DNA of 64,000 nucleotides from Saccharomycopsis crataegensis (lineage: Eukaryota; Ascomycota; Saccharomycetes; Ascoideales; Saccharomycopsidaceae). The DNA lies in NCBI RefSeq assembly GCF_037102585.1, contig NW_027043819.1:1922001-1986000 (forward strand). Direction: 5' to 3'. The notes under the pieces were generated by a model, which saw nothing but the letters and a program-made list of their open reading frames with translations, made no database searches and was not told where the DNA came from. Each line of letters starts with the position of its first letter. Positions within the stretch are counted from its first letter, which is position 1. The position numbers were made by a program, and so were the translations under genes. Positions 42,966 through 51,497 of the stretch are shown one piece after another.

Positions 42966-44186
42966 TTATTTCTTCTTCTTGTCAGCTTCAGCTTCAGCCT
43001 TTTCTCTAGCACGCTTTTCTCTGATACCAGCGTACTTCTTGTCAGATCTGGCCAAACGCAAGGTCTTGTAAGCTTCGAAAGACTTAGCTTCTTCGGAGAT
43101 AGCCTTGGTTTCAACTTCAGTGGAAGCAGCAACAATTGGGAAAACAGCGGCGGCGGAAACTTGTTCAGCAGATGGCTTCTTACCCTTGGTTGGGAAGACA
43201 ATCAATTTAGATTGGTATTCCTTCAATCTGTTAACGTTCAATTGGAAACCTTCTTCAGATCTGTTTTGTCTTCTGTGGTCAACGGCGATACCGACGGATC
43301 TAGCCTTAGCTGGGGTCAAACCGACAGCCTTGATTTCAGCCAAAGTGAAACCTCTACCAGCTCTAACCTTTCTGTTGTATCTGATAGTTGGAGCTCTGAC
43401 AATAGGTCTCAACAAGTCAATTGGGGTTGGAGCAGAAGCAGCAGCCTTCTTAGCTCTTGCCAATCTTCTGGAAGTCTTCTTACCGGCTTGGTCAAAGTGA
43501 ACCTTGACTCTTTCTTGCCAGTGCTTTCTGAAGTGGTTTTTTAAAAGTGGTAAGTTCTTAGAGATAGCTAAGAATAATTGTTAGTATACAGTAATAATAT
43601 TTGCGAAGGCAACTGCAGATATATCTTTGGTAAATTATAGCCATGATTGGAAGTTCCAAACCAGTTGAGAATCAATATTACTTTAAGCTTAGACAGTGTG
43701 AATTTCATTTCCAAAAAATCATCTCAGTATTTTTCACTTCAAAACATTAAAGAAACTCAACATCAAAATGAGTGGCCGATGGACATTAAAGTTAAATATA
43801 ACACGGAAGCCACTGAATAACCAGATGCTTTCCACATTCCAAAACACTCTTCCCCTCATTACTTTCATTTGCATTTTGATGATTGTAAGTTGATCAATTA
43901 TAGAATTTCAACATCACCTATCCATTCTCCATTAAAAAGGATGTCCACTTCCATCTATTGTCATTCCAATATACATTTCTCTATTGATCAAGTCATATCT
44001 TGTGCTTTTTCTTCCTTTCTAGTATTCCACTTTTATGAACTCTGACCATATTTCAATATTACTCCTCAAATTATCATCAACATTCACCAAACTTTTCCAA
44101 TTCAAATAACGGTGCAAATTCCAAATCATTCTACTATCAATAACGATATATCCTCTTCAATATCTCCCTGTTATTTACATACCCAT
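42966..44186 (-). CDS. RPL13: 60S ribosomal protein eL13 (Rpl13), spliced
   Basis: Exon 1 is 44183-44186 (ATGG) and exon 2 is 42966-43567, joined across a 615-base intron with donor GTATGT, branch point TACTAAC (43580-43586 complement) and acceptor TTAG. The product is 201 residues: [20 protein letters not shown], then [34 protein letters not shown] and [14 protein letters not shown], ending [16 protein letters not shown], matching S. cerevisiae Rpl13 (199 residues) throughout. It is a structural component of the large subunit. Codon use is strongly biased (TTG, AAG, GGT, GCT), as expected for high expression. An intron right after the ATG is also found in S. cerevisiae RPL13. It is divergent from RPS16; a TTAGGGC-type site lies about 195 bp upstream. 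Confidence 0.97.
43568..44182 (-). other. intron of RPL13
   Basis: 615 bases, canonical GTATGT donor and TACTAAC branch point. I looked for C/D-box snoRNA signals (RTGATGA with downstream CTGA) and found no well-spaced pair. Confidence 0.95.
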
Positions 44187-44379
44187 TTTTCCTGTTACAC
44201 TTGGTTGTGTTCTATCACCTTGAGCCAGGGCCAATCAAGAAAATTTTGAAATTTTTAGTTTTTTTTTCTCCCTCGATTCGAGAGCAGCCTGGAGCAGGGC
44301 GAAAAAAAATAAAAGATGCATATTGCACAGTCACATACAGAGTCCCGTGAGTTGCACATGTACAGAAAGTGATTATATG

Positions 44380-44390
44380 CGCCCTAATAC
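44380..44390. promoter_or_regulatory. Tbf1-type site upstream of RPL13
   Basis: CGCCCTAATAC (complement GTATTAGGGCG) lies about 195 bp upstream of the RPL13 ATG. The identical 11-mer occurs upstream of RPP1 at 47965-47975. The core TTAGGGC is the Tbf1 type. Confidence 0.55.
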
Positions 44391-45527
44391 AACAGATCAC
44401 TGCAATAAGCGCCATGAGATGAAATCTAGCTATCGGTACAGCGGTCAAACGATCAATCCACAAAGGATTGATATCTATTGCTAATTCTTTGAGAATATCG
44501 AAAAGCTTTGCGAATTTTCCTCTGCATTCTATTTTGGAATTATAAAGTAGGAATAAAACAACTACCCAGCACGTACCACTGTAGTGGTGTATTGGTTTAG
44601 CTTCATGAAGAGATCTACATAATAATGTTGTTGGGATAACTACAAAAGAGTAATTTGCTATTTTCCAACCCAAGGATTGCTCATGGCTAGTGAAGTGCAT
44701 GCCCTCATATATGAAAATACTTCTGCCTGTCTTCCAAAGAAGATACTATTCTTTAAGATTTTTTAGTCCTGTAGGCTAGACCAGGCTCGTAAATTATAGA
44801 CAAAGTGATAAACTGACTATATGGCTACTTGACTAACCAAAAAGTTATTACAGACTGTGATGAATAGTATAGCTAATGCTGCTTGTCTGTTGTTGCCGGT
44901 GGAGCATTACAAGGTAGTTCTACTGAAATGGCTAGCGCGCGTCCCAACACCTCCGGTGCACTACAATAAATCTTGGAGCATGCATAAGTTACATAATGCC
45001 AACTATGTGTTGATAACTGGGTAGGAGAAATAAGCTAGAGTTTACTGATGCTATTAACGCCAGTATGCAACTTAGGAAGGTCATTAATTTCTATGTCATA
45101 GCATAGCCAAACACTAGACATTTTTTGCATGTTGTCGATCATATTTACAATAGCATTTGGAGGACTACGGCTGAAAAACATCCTCACACCACAACACCCG
45201 GTTGTCTATGCGGTTTGTAGCACTGCTACTTGACACATATCCGTCCTCTTTTCTCCAATTTAATAGTTTTGGAGACTCAGCTTATGTAAAAGAACATAGA
45301 CGACATGAGAAACTACTGTGAGTTTCCTCTTATATTGCTGTCTTGTGATTAATCAGTTACAAGTAATTTAAAGAAAACCTTCCTGTGGTTATTAATTGTT
45401 CTACATGCTTTTATCCCTAATGGATCCCATTCTATTAGTGTGAGATCGAAAACTCGAGATGGTGGATCAAGCTATATTAAGACGTGAGTGATGTGGTATG
45501 TAGACTGTCAGTAACAATTACCTTTGA

Positions 45528-45553
45528 TTTAGGGCTACACACGCAGCCCTAAA
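45528..45553. promoter_or_regulatory. inverted pair of Tbf1-type sites upstream of RPS16
   Basis: TTTAGGGCT (45528-45536) and its exact reverse complement AGCCCTAAA (45545-45553) are separated by eight bases, about 230 bp before the RPS16 ATG. Tbf1 recognises TTAGGGYT/ARCCCTAA and drives ribosomal-protein genes in Candida and relatives. A poly(T) tract follows directly. Confidence 0.75.
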
Positions 45554-45641
45554 TGTTTTTTTTTTATTGAGTGGGAAAAAAATCAGTGACTGCTAGATAT
45601 CCATCACACTTATATCACACCTTAACAACGTGATAATGATT

Positions 45642-45647
45642 CACGTG
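45642..45647. promoter_or_regulatory. Cbf1-type CACGTG upstream of RPS16
   Basis: TCACGTGAC lies between the Tbf1-type pair and the RPS16 start. Cbf1 sites accompany Tbf1 sites in Candida ribosomal-protein promoters. Confidence 0.6.
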
Positions 45648-45773
45648 ACTAAAATCCATCCAAACATCGATTCTGTGTGAGGGAGCTCAGTCTGAAAAAT
45701 TATCAAGAAAAATTGAAACGCTACTGACGAAGGCCCGGTCATAGAAGACATAGAACCAATACAACTAATAAGA

Positions 45774-46760
45774 ATGTCTACTCCTAGTGTTCAAGTATGT
45801 TAAAGATGGGATTAATAACGGAATTGAGATAATGAAATAGGATCGTTTTGCAAGGTGTTTGTTTAAAAGAATATTAGTGGGTTGTGACTTCTATGGAAAA
45901 AGAATTGAATCGTGTATTGTAATATTTCTGAAAGGGCCAAATCAACATAATATCAAAATCAACAAGATAAATAGAGATTATCCATAATCAAAGTTAAAGA
46001 TCAATCATCAAGAGCATGAAATAAAGGTGTATTCTCATAATAATAGAATCAAGATCTCAAATATAATATTCAGAAAATGTTTTCATCAATTAGACTTGTA
46101 TTATGAAGCAAAAATGTCATCAATTCAACCAACTCAATTAATTTGCAACCAAATACCATGGATTACTATAGATCAGCTCGAAATCATTTCAACAATGCCA
46201 ATATAATGGATATGGGCGATATTAATCGAAGTTGTTCGACATTCTTTTCAACGTTAATGAATATTCAATTAGACACCTCGAACTTCCCATTTTATCATCT
46301 TGATTCTTGAGCATGTGCTGATGTATATATTTTTACTAACTTTTTATTTTAGACTTTTGGTAAAAAGAAGAGTGCTACTGCCGTTGCCCACGTCAAGGCC
46401 GGTAAGGGTCTCATCAAGGTTAACGGTGCCCCAATCACCCTTGTTGAACCAGAAATCTTGCGTTTCAAGGTTTACGAACCATTGTTGATTGTTGGTTTGG
46501 ACAAATTCGCCAACGTTGACATTAGAGTCCGTGTCACTGGTGGTGGTCATGTCTCCCAAGTTTACGCTATCAGACAAGCCATTGCTAAGGGTTTGGTTGC
46601 TTACCACCAAAAATACGTTGATGAACAATCTAAGAACGAATTGAAGAAGGCTTTCACTGCTTACGACAGAACCTTGTTGATTGCTGACTCCAGAAGAATG
46701 GAACCAAAGAAGTTCGGTGGTCGTGGTGCCCGTGCCAGATTCCAAAAATCTTACCGTTAA
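45774..46760 (+). CDS. RPS16: 40S ribosomal protein uS9 (Rps16), spliced
   Basis: Exon 1 is 45774-45794 (MSTPSVQ) and exon 2 is 46353-46760, joined across a 558-base intron with donor GTATGT, branch point TACTAAC (46334-46340) and acceptor TTTTAG. The product is 142 residues: [57 protein letters not shown] and the invariant C-terminal RFQKSYR, nearly identical to S. cerevisiae Rps16 (143 residues). It belongs to the head of the small subunit; its C-terminal Arg reaches the decoding site. Codon use is highly biased. Next to RPL13 and RPP1 it keeps a gene grouping also seen on S. cerevisiae chromosome IV. Confidence 0.97.
45795..46352 (+). other. intron of RPS16
   Basis: 558 bases with GTATGT, TACTAAC and TTTTAG. 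I recognise no snoRNA in it. Confidence 0.95.
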
Positions 46761-47333
46761 AGAGCTTTTGTGTTTCATATTTTTCCAACCCCATCTTTGT
46801 CATACTATAACTTCCTCTTTTATTTGTATTAATTTTCAAATATAAATAAAGCTAATGATGTTTTAAATTCATTGTAGTTTTGTAGCAATTTTCAAATACA
46901 GATAAAGCTGCTGATGCTGGCCAATGTGCTGTGCAGTAAGTATTGTATGAGGTTTACAAGATATAGTTTTACAACTGGAAAGCAGATACCCAATTCAATC
47001 AAGAATCGATGACTTGGATTAGGAGTCCAATTTCCTTTTCCATATCGAGAGGACTATGCTGGTCATCACAGTATTGTTATACTGTACCTACCAACTACAT
47101 GTTAACACTTTTCTGAAACGTTGAAGGAACAACATAAAATTACAATTATACAATCAAACAAATACAATGAAAGAACAATATTACCAAGATAAGATAATAA
47201 CGCATCGTCCATGTTTGTATCTATTCGCTATTATTACATGCTTGCAAAATTATTTGCTCCACTAATAGAAGTTTTCTGAAAGATTTGCTTTTATATTTTT
47301 TTGTTTTATTCAAATTAAATTGATTCAAACTGT
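46761..47333. other. convergent spacer between RPS16 and RPP1
   Basis: 573 bp of AT-rich 3' flanks. A near-repeat TTTTCAAATA..ATAAAGCT..TGATG occurs at 46832-46862 and 46889-46917, just after RPS16. Nothing coding is seen. Confidence 0.6.
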
Positions 47334-47657
47334 TTAGTCAAACAAACCGAAACCCATGTCATCATCGGATTCTTCAGCTTCTTCTTCAGATTCTTCAGCG
47401 GCAGCTTCTTCAGCGGCACCAGCAGCAGCAGCACCGGCACCAGCAGCACCAGCTGGGGCAGCACCAACGCTCATTTGGGTCAACAATTCCTTGATGTTTT
47501 GACCTTGCAAAGCCTTGGAGTAAATGTCGGCCCAGATCTTGTCAACACTGATGTTAGCCTTGGAGACCAAAGTGTACAAGTTTTCTGGGGTGATTTCAAC
47601 TTCACCGTCAGCCAAGATGAGGGCGGCGTAGGACAAGGCAGATTCGACTTGAGACAT
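47334..47657 (-). CDS. RPP1A: 60S acidic ribosomal stalk protein P1
   Basis: The 107-residue protein starts [20 protein letters not shown] and continues [20 protein letters not shown], as P1 does. An Ala/Gly hinge ([18 protein letters not shown]), an acidic run and the universal P-protein tail [10 protein letters not shown] follow, which contacts elongation factors. P1 rather than P2 is indicated by the [11 protein letters not shown] opening. S. cerevisiae has RPP1A and RPP1B; position beside RPL13 and RPS16 favours the RPP1A locus. Two Tbf1-type motifs and a CACGTG lie 180-320 bp upstream. Confidence 0.95.
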   Translation of the reverse strand: MSQVESALSYAALILADGEVEITPENLYTLVSKANISVDKIWADIYSKALQGQNIKELLTQMSVGAAPAGAAGAGAAAAGAAEEAAAEESEEEAEESDDDMGFGLFD

Positions 47658-47836
47658 TATGTAATTTGATAGTTTCTGAACTAGATATAATCACTTTTAA
47701 GTGTTAATAACAGACTATTCTTAGATCAGCTATTGTGGTACGGTTTGGTTATATCGCAGTCTCATTTTTGAAAAAAAATTCCCAATTTTCCGTGAGGGAG
47801 AGAAAAAAAATAATTTCGAAAACCACCACCAGGAGT

Positions 47837-47858
47837 CACGTGCTCGTACTTAGGGCTA
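47837..47858. promoter_or_regulatory. Cbf1-type CACGTG and Tbf1-type TTAGGGCTA upstream of RPP1
   Basis: CACGTG is at 47837-47842 and TTAGGGCTA at 47850-47858, about 190 bp upstream of the RPP1 ATG. A second TTAGGGCG lies at 47968-47975. The spacing resembles the RPS16 promoter. Confidence 0.7.
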
Positions 47859-47883
47859 GTATATGTGACAACGATATTCTATG

Positions 47884-48060
47884 TCAAAATGGTTTTGATG
47901 TATATCGTGGATAAGGATCAAATTGATAAAGCACGAATATCGTGAATAATGCCAGCAACAAACAGTATTAGGGCGTTGGGTTTTTGTAAGCTTTACGTGA
48001 TAAATATACCGAAGAATTGGAAGAAGAGTCCGAAAAATAGTTTTCAAAATCTTCAGACAT
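47884..48060 (-). pseudogene. small membrane-protein ORF split by an in-frame TAA
   Basis: ATG at 48060 opens 30 codons (MSEDFENYFSDSSSNSSVYL, then SRKAYKNPTP) to TAA at 47968-47970. In the same frame, 27 further codons (YCLLLALFTIFVLYQFDPYP, then RYTSKPF) run to TGA at 47884. Together this looks like a 57-residue protein with an acidic/Ser N-terminus and one membrane helix. The TAA is part of the Tbf1-type motif GCCCTAATA. It could be a broken small gene, a read-through product, or coincidence within the RPP1 promoter. No family is recognised. Confidence 0.35.
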
Positions 48061-49134
48061 GGTTTTTTTTTTTTTGACTGTATTTGATTGTATTTGACTT
48101 CTTGTAACTATTTAACAAATTGGGAGGTAGATGGTGCATACAGGACATTGTTTATTCATGTTAACAGGCTTTCTAAAGAAGTTTGACAAATATGGTTCTT
48201 TGTGGAAATATAATATGAATGTTATCTTTTTCGTAATACTATCATAATGATGTTAGGTATCAGAATCCAATGGCATAATGTGTTGAGCATTCTAAACAAG
48301 CATTTGAATATATATTGGGTAATTCTTCATCCAAGATCTAATCATAATTAATCTTAAAAATGAAAAAAAAATAAACAAATAAAAAGAGGATGAATATCAT
48401 AAAGAAGCTGTTATATTCCGATAAAATACCTCTCTAAGAATTAGCAATCAGCATCATGGACCTGATAAGTTAGTGTTGGTGAACGACCTCATGCATGCCG
48501 ACCTAATGCAAACATCTCTTTCAAGTATCTGTGGGGATCGCAATTCCTCTTCATATTTAGCATTCTACAAAACATCACATTTTAAGCTTATTAAATGATC
48601 CTTAAACAAAAAATGTTTCATCTCTAAGTGAGATCAGATTCGATCATAACGGACGCCTGAAAATATAAATCATCATAAAAATAGCAAAAAAAAAAAAGCT
48701 CCTGGATAAAAGTGATAAAAGTCAAACTCCCTTGAAATGGTAATAATAATGGTGATAGTAATAGTAATAGTTATAGTTATAGTGATAGTGATAGTGATAG
48801 TGATAGTAATAATAATAGTAATAGTAATAATAATAGTAATTGTAGTGACAGTAAAGAGGAATAATAAAGAGGAACAATAATAGTAGTAAGAGTAAGAGTA
48901 GTGATAAGAGTAACAACGAAAATAATAATAAGAAAGCCTGTGTTCAAACTAGTAATGATAGTATGGATAAAACTAATAAGTATGATAATAATGATATTGA
49001 TGGTACTGACAAAGACAAAGATAATAAAAATAATAATTTTAATTCTTCAATTTTCGGCAAGAGCATACTGAAAGTAACCAACCTAAAGCACATAAAAACA
49101 AACAAATAAACAGAAAACTCATCGTCAACAGTGT
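48061..49134. other. RPP1/SIP5 spacer with low-complexity, partly protein-like DNA
   Basis: AT-rich, with AGTAAT/AGTGAT microsatellite DNA at about 48740-48900. From 48850 to 49108 a plus-strand frame reads Asn/Ser/Lys-rich, including ACVQTSNDSMDKTNKYDNND and ends SILKVTNLKHIKTNK. It may be the end of a decayed low-complexity gene. Confidence 0.35.
48740..48900. repeat. AGTAAT / AGTGAT imperfect microsatellite
   Basis: Runs of AGTAAT, AGTTAT, AGTGAT and AATAAT. On the plus strand one frame encodes alternating Ser-Asn, Ser-Tyr and Ser-Asp. Confidence 0.85.
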
Positions 49135-50463
49135 CTAGCTCTTGATGTTTTGTTTGGACTTTCTTTCTTCTTCTTCTAATAGCGAAAGTCTAAGAGCTTG
49201 CTCGATCATCTTCTGCTCAAGATCGGCACTAGAGTCTGCCCTTGAACTTCTAACTTGACCATTTCCGGTTTCATCCATTAATAAAGAAGAGGCATGAATA
49301 GCAGTAGCCGCAGCACTTCTTCTGGCCAATTTCATTCTCGCACTATTTAATTTTCTTTCCCAATCTGGTCTTATGAAATCCGTCGATATAACGCTTTGAT
49401 GTTCTGATGGTAATGAATGACGACGAGCTCCTTTCTTGACAGGTACTTCAAGGGTATCATTAGTCTCCACAACTGCAGAATCGTCATTGCCAATATCCTT
49501 TCCTGGAGTGTTAATCGAGGGCTTAGTAGTAGAGCGCTTGTAATCACAAGGAGGAATGCCATTTATCCCAGTCTTGATATCTTGAGGTGGGGTGTAAGTG
49601 ATTCCAAAATTAGGCATGGCACAGAAAGGACATATTGCTGGTTCAGATATCAAGTCTTTTGGAACCACAAGTTCACCTGAATTTTGGTTCCTTTCTTCTT
49701 CTTCATCGTGAGGAGGATGAGGATCCAATCTCTTAATTTGAACAAAACATTCAGAGCATATTGGCTGAACACAACAGCGAGTATAGTTGAAATTATTAGG
49801 ATAGAACAAAAAACAGATTGGGCATTCTGTGGCGTCTTTGTATAATCTTAGCAACAAGTCCCTTGAAGGAATGTTTTCTTTTCTAAACCCGTTACCATAA
49901 GCAAGCTTCTTTTCTCTATCATATCTTGCTTGTGCTTCCGTTTGTAAAGCAATTCTCTTTTGGAGCAACGCTTTCTCAAAAAGCTGGGCTTGTAAATGCT
50001 TTTGATAGTGTTTCGAATTCGGATCGAGAATTGTGGTTTCCTCAATTTCCCCGGATATTGGGGCATGCAATGCAAGGTCATCCAATTCCTTAATCAACTG
50101 TTCATCAGTCCAATCATCATCAAGATCTTGCAACGGCAAGTAAAATGGAGAAATCCGTCTTTCAGAGATTAACCCCCTTACAATAGCCGTCGCATAGTCT
50201 TGGTTATGAGTGTAAACCCCATACGGTGCCAAAAACCCACCATCAACGTTTTCCTCATGAGACACGATTAAATCTTTTGTCACTTGCTCTTTCAATCCTT
50301 CTTTATCCTTGTAATACTTCTTCTTCCTGTAAGTCGCCGATGGATTGAGGATTTCTCTCACAGTTAACGAATTGACCACCGGTCCACCTCTTCTCGCCGC
50401 GTCATCATAACTGCCAATGGAGCCTCTATCTTCTTTAGTCGGAACGTTACCCATATTATACAC
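49135..50463 (-). CDS. SIP5: Sip5-like zinc-binding protein
   Basis: The 442-residue protein matches S. cerevisiae Sip5 in several blocks: MGNVPTKEDRGS at the N-terminus, DGGFLAPYGVYT, APYG..SPFYLPLQDLDDDWTD-type segment, and CPICFLFYPNNFNYTRCC with CVQPICSECFVQIKRLDPHP (Cys at 214, 217, 230, 231, 236 and 239), then CPFCAMPNFGITY. Near the end IEQALRLSLLEEEER has the form of a ubiquitin-interacting motif. Sip5 was found as a partner of the Snf1 kinase and Reg1/Glc7; its biochemical role is not known. A start at the second ATG (50454) gives MGNVPT, a plausible N-myristoylation site, and fits the family better than the first ATG. Confidence 0.92.
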   Translation of the reverse strand: MYNMGNVPTKEDRGSIGSYDDAARRGGPVVNSLTVREILNPSATYRKKKYYKDKEGLKEQVTKDLIVSHEENVDGGFLAPYGVYTHNQDYATAIVRGLISERRISPFYLPLQDLDDDWTDEQLIKELDDLALHAPISGEIEETTILDPNSKHYQKHLQAQLFEKALLQKRIALQTEAQARYDREKKLAYGNGFRKENIPSRDLLLRLYKDATECPICFLFYPNNFNYTRCCVQPICSECFVQIKRLDPHPPHDEEEERNQNSGELVVPKDLISEPAICPFCAMPNFGITYTPPQDIKTGINGIPPCDYKRSTTKPSINTPGKDIGNDDSAVVETNDTLEVPVKKGARRHSLPSEHQSVISTDFIRPDWERKLNSARMKLARRSAAATAIHASSLLMDETGNGQVRSSRADSSADLEQKMIEQALRLSLLEEEERKSKQNIKS

Positions 50464-51497
50464 GGCCAGGAAATATCAACTATGAGAAAAGTGAAGAGAA
50501 AAAAAAAACAAGCAAACAAAACAAAATAACAAATAAATGGGGCTGGAAAAATCTTGGGTTAGTAAAATGCTCGAAGTCAGCGATTTGTTAATCCAGGGGG
50601 AGCAGCAATGACCGAGTGTCTATAGTGTCTGCCTAGTTCACGTCTTGTGACTCCCTTAAATGCTGATATCTTTGTTCCTTAAATTGAAACTTTGGTCTAT
50701 ACCAAGTATTCTATATAAACAAAGTCTTGGAACCACCAAAAATGATCAATCAATACTTGAAAATGGTAGTTGCTTCCCTGTTATGATTGACACTTCAGTT
50801 ATACAGAGAGAAAAAAATACATACACCTTCGCTATCAAACCTTTGCGTTCCTTCAGGATAAAAAACGGCAAAACAAGATCTCAAGTTTAATTTTTTTTTC
50901 TTTTTCTTTTTTCAGGATAAAACCAAAAATATCCTGACAATCTTTGACTGGTGGGTTGGTTTTGGAAACTGAGGGGTTTTAATGATTTGACGTGGTGCGG
51001 GCCCAGGTTTTGCAGAAGCACATCAAAATATCAAAAGAGAACTTCGATGAGCAATGCCGGGAAGAGGTCACATGATACAGCGCCGGAACGAGCGACTAAC
51101 ATTCTCATGAGGTAATATATTAGAACTTACACCTTAATTATCGATAAAAACTGAAAGATCTATTTCTAAAAGAGCAATGACAAAAATCTAAACTGACTGA
51201 AAGAACTAGAAAAAAAAATAAGAAAGCTGAAATATAGGTAGGGGTTTCACGATTACTCTTAAAACCCTGAAAAAGAAAATAATGGACTAGTTAGAGAACA
51301 TAAACCCAAGCATAGAGAAGAAAATGCTCTCCAAGAATAATAAATAAGCGGAAGAATGAATAAAATAGAGTCTCAAAAAGTAAGAATGCACAGAAAAGAA
51401 AAAAGAAAAAGAAAAAACGTTAAAGATAAGAAGAATGACTAACAGGAGTAAAAGACAAATGAAGAAAATCAAAATAAAAAAATTAGGAACATTATCA
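50464..51497. other. intergenic region (SIP5 promoter, BUD8-like 3' flank)
   Basis: An inverted repeat TCAGGATA / TATCCTGA with a 10-base loop lies at about 50913-50938, and the same TTCAGGATAAAA occurs 60 bp earlier near 50849. A 76-codon plus-strand ORF (50660-50890) is unsupported. Confidence 0.5.

Larger units (their letters stand above)
44187..45773. other. divergent spacer between RPL13 and RPS16
   Basis: 1.59 kb. It contains promoter sites close to each gene. A 161-codon minus-strand ORF (44215-44700; MHFTSHEQSLGWKIANYSFV, FAKLFDILKELAIDINPLW) overlaps the RPL13 promoter. It starts with ATG but has no biased codon use and no known relative, so it is not called as a gene. Confidence 0.5.

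Noticed and set aside
44268-44300. Possible tRNA B-box (TCGAATCGAG on the minus strand)
   Set aside because: No A-box at the right distance and no cloverleaf; it is an imperfect palindrome. Other GTTCGA/GTTCAA-type matches in the window also lacked an A-box.
43568-46352. C/D-box snoRNAs inside the RPL13 and RPS16 introns
   Set aside because: Isolated TGATGA-like and CTGA words were found but not in correct order and spacing with a terminal stem.
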